64,000 bases of DNA, from contig JAREIK010002964.1 of the NCBI GenBank assembly GCA_029783825.1, positions 745,791 through 809,790 of the forward strand. Direction: 5' to 3'. This DNA is from Sapria himalayana (lineage: Eukaryota; Streptophyta; Magnoliopsida; Malpighiales; Rafflesiaceae). Below, piece after piece: positions 37,601 to 49,261 of this stretch; position 1 is the stretch's first letter; each line of letters starts with the position of its first letter. Made by a program: the position numbers and the translations under genes. The notes beneath the pieces are model-generated. The model was not told where the DNA came from and searched no databases. It saw nothing but the letters and a program-made list of their open reading frames with translations.

Positions 37601-40600
37601 TGCTTTTTCTCTATATATGTAATGTCATTTTAAGTTGAAAGAGCATTGCTTTCTCTTGCTTCTTCACTCTATGCTCACTTCCTAAAAAGAAACTTTGCTC
37701 GTACATCTCCTTGGTAGTCGACTTAGTCCCTATCATTTTACATCTTTCGTAATGTGCAATTACTCGTCTTACTTGTAAAGGCCACTAGGTGAGTGACACA
37801 TGCTTATCAAATGATAGTTATCTCATTTGTGGATGCTAACATAGACAAAGGCCAGTTTAACTTAGTATTCACCACATAATATTAATAAGACTTAGTGCTT
37901 GTAACTAGTGATAGAAAGGATGCTAGTGAGACTAGGGATACTAGGGATGCTAGCATTGTAAGATTGATAAATATCAATTTAAAAGACTAGACATGCATCA
38001 TCACCTAACATATTGCCTTTTCTAAAATATGGCACCTCATTAATATCTATCAAGTTCAGAATGAGCATCAGTCCGTCAGAGGAAAAAAGATGGAACAACT
38101 CTAGATTAACAAGCTATGCCTTACTAAAACAAGAAATTCTGAATCGATTAGTGCACCCTAATTGTAAATGAGGCTAAATAAATAACTTTGTTTGAAATTA
38201 GATCTTTTGATACCTTTTCAGGCCGTCCTTAGCATGCTTTCACACCATGATTTGTGTAAAGCTTTATCTATGCTGAAGTGATCCAAGACTAAACTAAGAA
38301 AAATATGATATTGATGTAAGAAAAATTTTTCTCACCTAGTAAAAGAGAGCGTTACTCCACTATGTGATTCTGAACCAAACTCTTGAAGAAAAGTGAAAAT
38401 ATTCTATTGACATATTATTTGTATTCGTATTGTGAAGAAATGATCCCAATAGTGTTCAATGATAGAATGGTATGAACAAATCAAAGTCATTAGATTTGGT
38501 TGTTCCTCATTGACTACTCTCTTTACCCCTTTGCATATGTTTCAAAATGGGTGTGCACCTCTAGGTAGGGTTGGTCTCCCCATCTTTTATGTAGAGATTA
38601 TTAGCTTTGTTGGGTTGGGTGGATCTTTCAATAACCCTTTCTAGACCCTCTGTTTCTCATACATCTTTATGAAAGCCTCTCATATTTTGAGATCTAGTCC
38701 ATCATTAACTCTATCAGATCTTCTTTTTTGCCTACTTTTCATAGTCTTCCTTCAATAGATTTGATCGATATTCTATGCCTAAAACCCTACAGAATTTGAC
38801 CTTTTATCAACAATTTGGGTAGCATAGTTTAGAGGCACAACTAGAAGAGATGGCCCTATATTACAATTTTTTTCTCAATTTAATTATAGTCTCTAATGTC
38901 CTTCTAAATCAATTATTCTTATTAGCATTAGTGCCAATCAATAGCAGCTTTTTGGAAGGAAAGGAATCCATGTGTGACCAAGGATTCTATGGTAGCAATA
39001 GTTCTATCTCTACATTACAAGCATGGAGGCTCTATCTATATTAAGGAGGTATGGACTCCTCCCATAGTATGGTATGATGCAGTTGAGTAAGCTTGGTAGG
39101 TCATTCTACGACCCCATTTTCCCATTAATATACAAAAGAAAGTTTTATTTCCTAATCCTAATTTTTTGTATAAAGAATAAAAAATCAATCATACTATGAT
39201 CATAAAATCTTTTGCTGTCATTAGAATCATTGGCCTAGAACCTCTAATCAATTATAGCTAATAAGACTCTCACTGGGAATTTCAGTAAGAATCCCCAAGT
39301 CCTCTAGCTAATATGCTTTCAGTGGAATTGGCAGACATAGAATATGGAGAATGTGCATACTGTGAATAAGTTTTCTCATTAAGTAAGAATTAGACCAAGG
39401 CTATACAAGCATGGATGCTACTACATGTACTGCTACCAATGATATATTCTCTTACCCCCATCCTTATACCAAGAAAGGTACTTTGTTACAAGTCAGGAAC
39501 TCATTATGTATCCCTTAAAAAATCACTGAAGCACAACTCCCTTAAAAAGGAATCCATAAGATAAGGAATGAAAAAAAATAAAAAAACAAAGGTAAAAACT
39601 GCTACAACCCCTTAGCTCATTTGGTTTGGCTCGTTATGCTCTTTTAAGTGGATTGGTAGAACTTCAAGGCACTTTACCCTTTAACTTACTAGCTTTATTC
39701 ATTTCCTAGTCCACCATCAAAGCTACTATTTATTATTTAAGCATAGGCTTCTACTCTTTACTCTACTGGCACTAAAATAGCTGAAAACTGACACCCCAAC
39801 CAAAACTCTATGAGCTACTTACCATTATAGTTTAGCACTCAAAATGGTTCAATAATCTGCTAAATATCAATAATCCAAAGTGGGTATGAGTTGGCTTTCA
39901 ATTTTAATTTATTTTTTAGTGCACAAGAAAATAACTTATATGAATACAACAACTAAGACTTCTACTAGTAGTTAGACTAGGTGGGACCAGATAAATTAAC
40001 CCTTAGAGGACTCAAAATTTAGGTTGTGCAAGCTTGGTAAAGTAAAGCTTATATTTCATGTTTAGCAGTTAGCTATTATTTTTTGTATGATGGTATTCTT
40101 CATTGAACTTTTGCTGAACTTTGTATTCAAATAAGCAATTAATGTTTTTTCCATTGAAGAAAGATTTCTTTCAAGCTAGGCAATAAATAAGTCTTTATTA
40201 CCTGTAGTGAGTTGATGAAAGATCAATGTTTTAGAAAGTAGTTACTTTTAATAAGCTTTCAAATAGCCCTCCTTCTCATCGAAGCATAATCACAATTTGT
40301 GTTCAAGGAAAGGTATACTTAGTATGGAAGTGAAAAAAGGTTTGTTAGCAACCTCTATCTCGATTTTCACTAGTTAGTAGGAAACTATATTCAATAAAAG
40401 AAATGAGAAGAAGGATCTATATCTATAGTAGTCCCTTTTTATCACCACGTTTTCTTTTATTCTTTTTCAATAGCCTTCCTTCCTTGGCCAACTGCAAACC
40501 CACTTCTAATGACATCTCACAATCTATAGGATAAGAGGAATATCACTTCAAGATAAATAGAGTATCATGGAGAAGATGAGATGGTAGGGGGAACTATGTC

Positions 40601-41774
40601 CGTAGCTCATCTCATATTCATTCTACGCCCACCTAGGAATACAATTCAACCATAGATAATGAAAATGTTGAATTCCATTCAAGTGTGCCATATGCTTAGA
40701 TAGTAGTGAACCTAACGAAATTTCCATAGTTTACATTGTAAACTTTCTAGCATATAGCCGCCCATACTCTTAACTAAATGAGCACTATACTCTATTTCTA
40801 TTAGTAGTATATGTTTTCCCCATAATGGAATAGAATCTTGTTTCTTAGCAACTCTTAGACTCGCATTGGCTTATTTTCTTATGTAGATAAGATATCTGCT
40901 TCACTGAGACCGTGGTTTTCTTTCTTCACTAAGGAAAAAAAGAATGCACAAAGGAATGCATACCATGTTGGAGGAGATATAAAGCTTCATATTAGCATTA
41001 GTGACTTACCTCTCACAACTCTTTCTAAGCTAGTAGAACTAGGAGATTCCCAGTCACTTAGTGAACTTATTTAACAGTGGAATCATCCATTTGACCAAGG
41101 AGAGTGAGGCTAATCACCAAAATCCCAAGAGAAAGAAGGCTTAGTCATTTAAAGGCAAACTAAAGACAAACTAATGAATGAAATGAAGAATAAATCCTTC
41201 TAGAATCAATCAAGTGAGATAGCACTACCAAATCAATGCGCAAGACATAGGATACACAAATATGAAAGAAAAACCAATCAACTATATATAAGCACTTAAT
41301 CACTCCAATAATTGTACAAGAATTAGATGCCAATATATCAATTTCAATTATATCTGAACTAAGGACATCCAAATTCTATCATCGAAGATACGAGCATATA
41401 CCTTTTCGAGCTAATTTAATCTAGTTATTTTCACAACCATATTCTTCTTAAGACTATTGACAAGAGTCTCCAAAATCCCAAAGAGAACTAGGTGATGCCT
41501 TGCAACTAAAGAAGCAAGGTTACTCAGGAAAGTAGCATTATCTACCCCATGGAATTTCCAAATCATTATTTTTATTTGAGCAACAAGAGATGAGCAAAAA
41601 CCACTTGATTGGTTGGAGAGGAGTGGGGGCACTCATGAGCATCTTTCTAAGATCTTGAATCCTATTAAACATTAGTTTCTGCACTATTCTCTCTGTCTAG
41701 TCTATTTCATCAAAACAACTCTATCAATAAAAAAAAGAGAGTTTGTTAGCTATGGTCTAATCTTTAGTGTGGCC

Positions 41775-42173
41775 TAGAGGTGTCAAATGAGTCACACAGC
41801 TTGGGCATGTCTTGGGGCCCAACTTGGTTCAGCAGTGCCTGGCCCAACATGACATGGTTTGGAACCGTGCCTCGTGCCTGGCTAGGCATGGTAAACTGGG
41901 TGGTTATGTTTTATTTTTTTTAAAAAATTCGACCACCCCATCAAGGGGCGGACCATTTTTTTTAAAAATATGGCCACTTGGCTTATTTTAATTGGTCAGC
42001 CACGTACTATTTTTTATGCACGGTATGGTCAGCAAGACCATGTCCATCCTGTGGTGTTGGGCCGGTGAAACATTAACCATGCCGTGTTGGGCTAGTGGAA
42101 CATGAACCATGTCGTGTTGGGCTAGTGGAACATGAACCATGTCATGCACATCATTGCCCATTTTCCACCTCTA
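41775..42173. mobile_element. hAT-4: short non-autonomous hAT element, partly decayed
   Basis: The ends TAGAGGTGTCAAATGAG and (right-end complement) TAGAGGTGGAAAATGGG flank a 399-bp body without coding. The flanking duplications GTGTGGCC (41767-41774) and GTATAACT (42174-42181) match poorly to each other, all differences being transitions. Each resembles the unoccupied site GTGTATCC at 3070-3077 in copy A. CpG is largely lost, intermediate between hAT-2 and the GC-rich copies. Confidence 0.87.
42049..42144. repeat. 30-bp tandem repeat inside hAT-4
   Basis: Two near-identical 30-base units start at 42075 and 42105 (AACCATG[C/T]CGTGTTGGGCTA... type). They are preceded by a more diverged unit (about 42049-42074) and followed by the start of another (42135). 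Amplification of the GC-rich words therefore also happened here, with a different period from hAT-3. Confidence 0.8.
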
Positions 42174-42531
42174 GTATAACTAAATTTGTCATCTTCATTT
42201 ATTTAACTAAAAAATCTTTCCTAATCCCTAGTTGCATAGGAACAACCCAAAAACTTACTTTTTAAAAAAGATTTAAGTGCTAGGCACATCTTAACAATGA
42301 AAAGTCTCTGTCTCTTTGTGCTATTTTTTTTATTCTATTCTATGCATATTTTCTTTCCTCTTAAATGTGTGTACATGGGTCTTAATTCATAGCATGCTTG
42401 CTTTTAGCTTGTAGTTTGACTCTTAATTTTTCTTTACATTCTTTAGTCAAAGTAAATGGCATGTTCTCCTTTTTTTGAAAGATAGATATATAATGGTTGT
42501 CTTCAGTCTTCACGTAGCTCCATAGTGAGAT

Positions 42532-42958
42532 TAGAGGTGTCAAACGGGCCGGGCCGGCCCGTCCCATTTTTTTTTTGAGCACGAGCGTGCCTTCGTGCCG
42601 GGCTAGGCATGGTTTAAAATAGTTGGGCCTGGCACGGCCCGCAGGCCTGCCGTGCCTTGCTAGGCCCGCTTGGGCTAGCCTGTCCGTGCGGTTTGTAATT
42701 CGGGGGACCGTGGGTCGGGTCGAATCAGACCCGACCCGAGGTCTTTTTTGCGGGAGGGACCATCGTGGGGTCGGGCTCAAGGGACACCCGACACGGGGAG
42801 AACCCGTGCCGGTGTGCCATGCCACGGGCCGAACCGTGTCGGGTTAGGCATGGCACGGCACGACACGACACAGGCTCGGGCACAGAATTTTTCCATGCCG
42901 GGCCGGCCCAGGCATGGCTGAACCGTGCCGTGCCTCGTGCCGGGCCGGGACACCTCTA
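42532..42958. mobile_element. hAT-5: GC-rich non-autonomous hAT element
   Basis: The ends TAGAGGTGTCAAACGGGCC and (right-end complement) TAGAGGTGTCCCGGCCC enclose 427 bp. The flanking 8-base duplications AGTGAGAT (42524-42531) and GGTGAGAC (42959-42966) match at 6 of 8 positions. Copy A shows the unoccupied site AGTGAAAC (3392-3399). The element is CpG-rich, carries the shared internal inverted repeat, and has no transposase. Open frames of 64-147 codons through it on both strands are compositional. Confidence 0.92.
42712..42737. repeat. Internal inverted repeat in hAT-5
   Basis: GGGTCGGGTC and GACCCGACCC pair perfectly over 10 bases around the six-base loop GAATCA. This is the best-preserved example of the internal structure shared with hAT-1 and hAT-3. 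Confidence 0.75.
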
Positions 42959-44778
42959 GGTGAGACTAGTCACTGCATATAGAAAAACCAAACTTTCTAT
43001 ATCTTCTTTAGTTCCAGGCAGGCCCTCAAAGTACTAAAAAATGGAGTTAGTAAACTTTCCACTCTAGACTAAGAAGTGGATCTTACTATTTGATTTGTAC
43101 CGGAAATGACAAAAAAATCTCCATTATAGAAATATTAGATAACTGGGATATTTAGCTAAACATGCTCACTTTTCATCTAGGCTAATCTTTTCTCAACTTC
43201 TAATAAATTAGTATAAACCTATCAAGTCTTTGGAAGTTTATATACTCTATCATTGTTTGGTAAAGTAATCAAGTACAAAATTTCAGCTCAACAAAAGAAA
43301 AGAAATAAAGAGAAAAAGAGGCCAAGCCTAACAAACTTAAATTCTTTCTTCTTCTTATATATAGATATAGACCTGATCTCAACAAAAGAGCTAATACCTC
43401 TAATAATAGAATAAATATGGGAGAACAGACTGTATTCCACTAGATTCATTATTTTTAATCTTTTTTGTATTGATATAGATTGAGTTGGTGTCCTGATGTA
43501 CAACAACTCCAAAAAAGAAATTGTTGCAACTATTTTATGGGCTAAAATGAATAGCTTATTTGTAATTCCATTCATCCAAGGTGATAGAACTCGACTAAGG
43601 GACTAACCCATCTGAGCATATGGAATTTTCAATGAAACCAACCTTTTTATAATCCAAATATTGAGGCACCATTTATGGATACATTCAAAATACTATTCAT
43701 AGTGTCTTAGGACCTTAGCCTTTACTACCTATTCCTAGCAATTCATTTATATACTTGAGGATGCTTTTATAAGTTCCTTCCATCGCTTAATCAAAATCTC
43801 ACTCACTCTTATACCAGAAAGAACTAGCTTGACTACAAAAAAAGTACATTGCCTAATTACCTTTTTTTTGGAATGTTATACAAATTTTGAGAAAGCAGAT
43901 ATTTGTACTTGTTGCTTATTTTCATTTTATAAAATCACATAATGGGCAAGAATTAGTAGATTAACTATGTAACTTTTATTTATCTTTCTTCAGTCGTATT
44001 CTCTTTAACTCGTGGGAATAGTTTCACAAGAGGTGAGTGGCTCATTTCCAACTAGAAAGGGTGGTAATAGGCTATAATAAGCTACATAGTTGTTGAGTTC
44101 CCTAATGTTTCTCTTTCAAAAGTTGCAAGAAAGTATGGGAGCTAGCTCTACTAATAAGTAATTTAGAGAGAACTCACCAAAAGGTTCATTTCTTCGCTAC
44201 CCTATTTTATAGGAGTTTAGAAGCACATTCACACTCTGACCATTATTGAAAGAAAGATGAGCATCCTGCCTTCTTCTTTGTTTCTATTGTATCTTATGTG
44301 GGCAACTCTCTGTTATAAAATTGTTGATTTGCCTGGCCTTGGTTGGTTGATCGAATGAAGGAGGTGATAGACTCTTCCAATTTTGTTCTGATAGGCTTTT
44401 ATTCACCTTATCTTCTCAATATGATCTAGGCATTCGAGCTAGTAAATAGAATCCGAGGTTTTCCTCCATGGTTTGGTTGATTCAAATGAAGTAATGTTGG
44501 GTGGACTAAAGCCAAGAGGGAGGTGGCTTCATATGATCTTATGATAGAAGCATGCCTACTTTTAGTTCTAAGTCATCGATTCCAATCCTTTCCTTTTCTT
44601 TTTCAGTATGCCTGTTGCTCTAGAGATTTCTTTATACTTTTCTTTTCCAATTGTTTGCTAACAACACTCACCTTCAAAAGTAATTTATGATTGATCTTCG
44701 GATAAGTCAGTGGGAATAACTCAAGTCATTCTTTTAGAACCTTGTGAATTAGGGTCAAGGGTTCATGTAAATAAATAG

Positions 44779-45033
44779 ATGAGTTCGACTCAAGCATCTA
44801 AACAAAAATGCCAACATGGACCCCAAAGTTTTAAAAAGCCACTGAGGATTTCTTCTATCCATAGAGGTGGGTATCATGACAACATCTTACTCTATGGCCT
44901 ATTGAAGACTCCCATGATTGGTCAAGCAAGAAGGATCCCCCCGGGGAACAAAAGAGACCTGTCCAACTCTTTTATATCATTATTTTATTCTCATGAGTTT
45001 CCAAACTTTATAGCACCATGCATGCTTGATTAA
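44779..45033 (+). pseudogene. Unrecognised 84-codon frame partly kept between repeat copies
   Basis: I do not recognise this protein. The segment KPLRISSI...HDN...QARRIP...DLSNSFISLFY.HEF is readable in copy B here and in the inverted copy C (minus strand, 54599-54790). It is also readable in copy A at about 5400-5575, where one base is missing in the middle. No domain, signal peptide or membrane segment stands out. Keeping one frame in three diverged copies may mean it descends from real coding sequence, but DNA similarity alone could produce the same picture, and changes seem spread over all codon positions. The left arm of the 45 kb palindrome overlaps its end. Confidence 0.2.
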
Positions 45034-45317
45034 TAAGATAGAATGAATCCTATCTATCAATTCATGATAGGGCTATGTTGTATAGATTTTATTTTTTCAT
45101 CCTCAACCTTGACTAAATCACTTTAGGTATCCTTAGTGATGGGCGACCATTATCTATGATATCTTTGTGATGGATTGGTCGCCCATCACTAAGGATACCT
45201 AAAGTGATTTAGTCAAGGTTGAGGATGAAAAAATAAAATCTATACCGCATAGCCCTATCATGAATTGATAGATAGGATTCATTCTATCTTATTAATCAAG
45301 CACGCATGGTGCTATAA
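45008..45317. repeat. Near-perfect palindrome with 142-bp arms (fold-back)
   Basis: The left arm (45008-45149) and right arm (45176-45317) are complementary with 3 mismatches. They are separated by a 26-base spacer that contains GATATC close to the centre. The left arm is ordinary copy-B sequence, equivalent to about 5594-5735 in copy A. The right arm and spacer take the place of about 265 bp (equivalent to 5736-5998) that is still present in copy A, copy C (about 54190-54450) and copy D (about 63600-63850). The right arm joins normal sequence within GCTATAA, which is also present at the distal site in the other copies (5998 in A). Confidence 0.93.
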
Positions 45318-48300
45318 GGATGAAATATTCTCAAGATAGAAGCTCATGATAGAGGGAAAGTTACCATATCCTTCTATGACTTCTATAGAAAGCTCAACAA
45401 ATTAAATTGTTTCAACTCGAGTAAGGTAAGTATCTTCTATTTGCAAAGCTCTTTGGCTTGGGGAAGAAGAGGATTTTTTCCCATCAGAGATTCTAACTAG
45501 AACATCCTAGTAAAAGCATGGATTCTCATCCTTGATTCTATGAGGGGACAATTCAAAGATGGCATTGAATAATAATAAGAGGATCTTCCTCTTGGGGACT
45601 ATGAATGAATACTTTCTCATTGAAATAAAATAAGTTTTTTTTTCTCTTAAGGAAGAACTTTTTTAACTTCACCTTGAAAACAAAAAAAATATCAACAGGC
45701 TAGGTCCTTTAGGCCAATTAACTAAGAGAGAAAATATAACTTCAAGAACTAGCAAAAATAACGCAAAATCAAAATGCATGCGAAAAAAATACTTTTTCTC
45801 AGCAAGACTTCAAAGCTATTGGACTTGGCTTGGATAGTATGCCAAGAGAAAATCTATCAACACTAAGCCAAAAGGCTATTGAAAAAGGGGAGGCTCATAT
45901 TTCTTTCATCTTTCGAAATATAAAGAATAAGATCTCACATGCTAGCTGAAAGGCCAATTAAGATGACGCCTTCACTTCATTCTTTAAATAATGGGGAAGG
46001 GCTATTAAAAAAAGGTTGCCTTAAGGGCAGATTTTAGGCCTCTATACCCATATTACCTTGACTAGAAAGATTGAATAAAATAAAAGAGATCATTGCGTAG
46101 AAATATTAGCTAACGAATACTCCTAACCTAAGGTAATTAGTGCTTGAATAAACACTGATTCTACTGGGCCACTTCAACTCTTAACATGAATAGCCATAGT
46201 TAAATGTGAACAACTTGGTTGTTTATTAGTGGAACCTAATCTCTGGCAAGATCATCTTCGGTAAGGAAATGCTAGTGCATAATAATTTTACTTCAATTAG
46301 TATATGAATTTTATGTTTAAAGAAAAAAAGTGAATCACTTCTAATTGTCTAAATTTATCTACAATCCGAGCAAGTGCTAGAGACAACATCTAAAGAGATA
46401 AGCTGCATGGACTCGAGACTTCTTCCCCTTACTTTTTCTCATCCCAATGAAACTTTTTGATATATTACTGGTATTTATTTATCCCAAGCTTGATCAATAT
46501 CTACTTTTTGAGGGAAAAATATAATTTTGAGCTATCTCATACTTCCTAGCACAAGATAAGGAATCTAATAGGCCAATCAAACACATAGTAGGGAATGGTG
46601 ATAGGCTTTAAAAGTAGGGAATGGTAAAATGTTTAAGACTTATACAAATAATCTATGTTTTCTTTACTTTCTTTAAAACAAATAGTCCTAACTTTGCTGA
46701 CATTTTTTTAAGTAAAAAATCATATTCATTTTGGTTTTGTAACATGAGTTCATACTAGGAAAAACAAATTCTGATCTATGAAGCTTGTGCCAATCACACA
46801 TGGGTGCCTTCTCACTAACTATGGCTAAAGTTTTTTTATGGGAAGTAGATGTGGGAAACTCAGAAACAACATCCGAAGAATCATCTTGGAAGCTAATAAA
46901 ATCATATTTAGATGAAAATATTCATTGGTTAACTTAATATTTTTATACTTCTAACTTTATTACCCTTGTGTCTAGCTAAAGCTAGAGTCCGCCTTTCTCT
47001 TTCCAAAAGTTTTATTTTAAGCAAAGGGCAAAACAAACTTTAGACTATTGGTCAACTTACCCTAAATAGGCTTTTTTCTAGAGTGGGATATATAAACTTT
47101 TCATCAAAGCGTTATGCTCTTCTATATATTAGACAAAGTAGAATTAAATATGAATTAAATAAAAATGATAGCCAATTGAATCAAAAGTCATAATATCTTG
47201 GAATGAGATTGATGCTAAAGTCCAAATATCTAGGAATGAGTGCTTTATTTTGACACTAGGTGAAGAGAGATATTCTGAGAAAAACTAAGATCAAGCCAAG
47301 TATGTGGCTTCCTTTTTTGCTTCCTTTTTAAATTATTGATATTGAACTAAAAAGAAATGAGTGGCAGGGTGGTGTTCTGGATTTTTGGATCTGACTTCAC
47401 TTTGGATATCTTAGCTTAATACTAGTTACAACTAATAATTCTAAGATAGCCCAACCTAGACTCTATACCAAAATGACCTTGTTGCCCTCCTTTTCATTTA
47501 GGTTCAAGTAAAGAATTGAGTAATGAAATAGAAAAATTTTCTTGCTCTCGAGTCAAACCATTGTTATTGGACCCAAAAGAGGCATTACAATGCAGGAAAA
47601 CTTTTATTTTCATCATGGATGGTAGTATTTCTAATGCTATATATATTTTCTTTGTATGAGGATGTATAATGTCTCCCACATTCTTTCTAGATTCATGCCA
47701 AAAATATAAACACTTTTTACTCTCAAAGAGTGTTGGTGCTATTGGTCATTCATGGAATGGATAGTCTAACCTCAAATTGAACCTATTTTTTCCATAACCT
47801 AAATCATCCGAGCGAGTAGTAGAAGCACAAGTAGGGGCCAACCCACTCACAAGGGTAGGAAAGTAAAAAGTAGCAAAGATGTCTAAGATGAAAGATTTTG
47901 TATGATTTTCATAAGGGAACTCTAGAGATGCAAGAGAGAGCTAGTAAAAAAGAGAAGGTTACTCTTTAGCTAAGAATCAAAGGGGAACAATGAATCATTG
48001 TTCATATTAAAAGAGATATATGTTTAGCTCTGATCAAGATCTCTTATTTTTGGTTGTTTGTACTTGACCTTAACCTAAAGCCAAGGCCTTTAAAATAATG
48101 TTTTTTTCTAGTAGAGATGTTATTGGATCTCTCACAGAGTACAATGAGATCTATTAGTAGAAAAGATATAGATTGGATGATCAAGATGCTTCAAGCTCCA
48201 CATTGGCATCAAGAGTACTACCCTTGCAGAGTTTGAGTCATAGTTTCTCCAACCATAAGAAAGAAGAAATTCATTTAGAGGCTGCTTAGCATAACAGCGA

Positions 48301-49258
48301 AAAAAAAGGAGCATAATGAGGAAAGCGAGAAAATTAAAGAATTACCAGGCTATCAAAGCTTTCTTTTTTTACTCATGTACCTATCTACAACTCTGATAGA
48401 GAAAATAGATTAAGGATAGTTTGACATACTGAGGCATCCATTCCTAGGTCATGAGTGAGATCAAACTAGGTCAATAAAATCTAATCTCTTCTTTTCACCC
48501 ATTTCCTTTAAGGTAAGACAAACATACTTCTTTAGCCTAAAAGCCTACTCACCTACCACTCGCAAAAGGTGGATGAATATAATCTACAATTGATACTGCC
48601 TATTCTCTTATTTGAGTTGATAAACTAGCCTTGGAATTGGTATCTAGCTCAACAAGTCCTTATACTTGATGCTATAAAATTTAGAGCCCATAAGCTCTTC
48701 TACTATGTAATTAGCAGGTCTTGTAAAGACTTCCCAAATAGTTGCCCTTTATGTTGGAATGGATTCTACTTGCCACTGATACTTAAAAGAGATCTCTCTT
48801 TTTTTTGGAAAAGCTTCAAATGAGGCCTGTTTCAACTATCTAATTTTTTGGAGAATCCAATGGAAGGGTTTTTACCCTAGAACCTATTGTAGGACATTTC
48901 TCTAGTTCGAATACTATAGTAGTCCTAAGGTCTTGAATTTATTACTATTGTATAAGTTGAATGGCTTGGAGTTTCATCCGGATACTTCTACTAGTGACTT
49001 TGATACTAGAGCAAATAAATGAAGATCCTTTACTTTGGCTTCCATTTTAGAGTTCTTTTTGAAGATAGCTAGTAAACCTTAGGTGGGAAGACTTGAACTT
49101 GAATGGCTTCTATGTTATATTTTTTGCTGCTAGTCTCATTTTTAGCATTCAATCTTGCTACTATAGTGGGCCTTGAGGGAACCTAGTCTAGATAGCTTAA
49201 TGACTTCCTCAACTGCTAATACAACAAGAGAATAAAAGGATTATTCATTTCCTTTTGT

Positions 49259-49261
49259 TGA
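49259..49261 (+). other. Unoccupied target site corresponding to CACTA-1 (copy B)
   Basis: CCTTTTGT-TGA-AGATTATAAGG here matches the two flanks of CACTA-1 (CCTTCTGT-TAA and TAA-AGATGGTAAGG) joined through a single target triplet. Copy D has the same join inverted at 59397-59399. Confidence 0.88.

Larger units (their letters stand above)
32735..38900 (+). repeat. Giant background repeat, copy A, part 3 (single copy in window)
   Basis: AT-rich, CpG-poor sequence of the same character links copy A to copy B. Apart from hAT-3 it holds no transposon or gene that I can recognise. It has no second copy in this window. It is assigned to the unit because copy B begins directly after it at the point equivalent to the start of the window. 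Sequence just before B (ATTAGCATTAGTG, about 38921) matches the first bases of the window (TTAGCATTAGTG). Confidence 0.5.

Noticed and set aside
32735..38900. Search for retrotransposon pol or gag remnants as an explanation of the giant unit
   Set aside because: I saw no aspartic protease, reverse transcriptase or integrase motif on either strand, though heavy decay could hide them.
42382..42959. Open frames of 64-147 codons across hAT-5
   Set aside because: They cross the element boundaries and arise from its CpG-rich composition.
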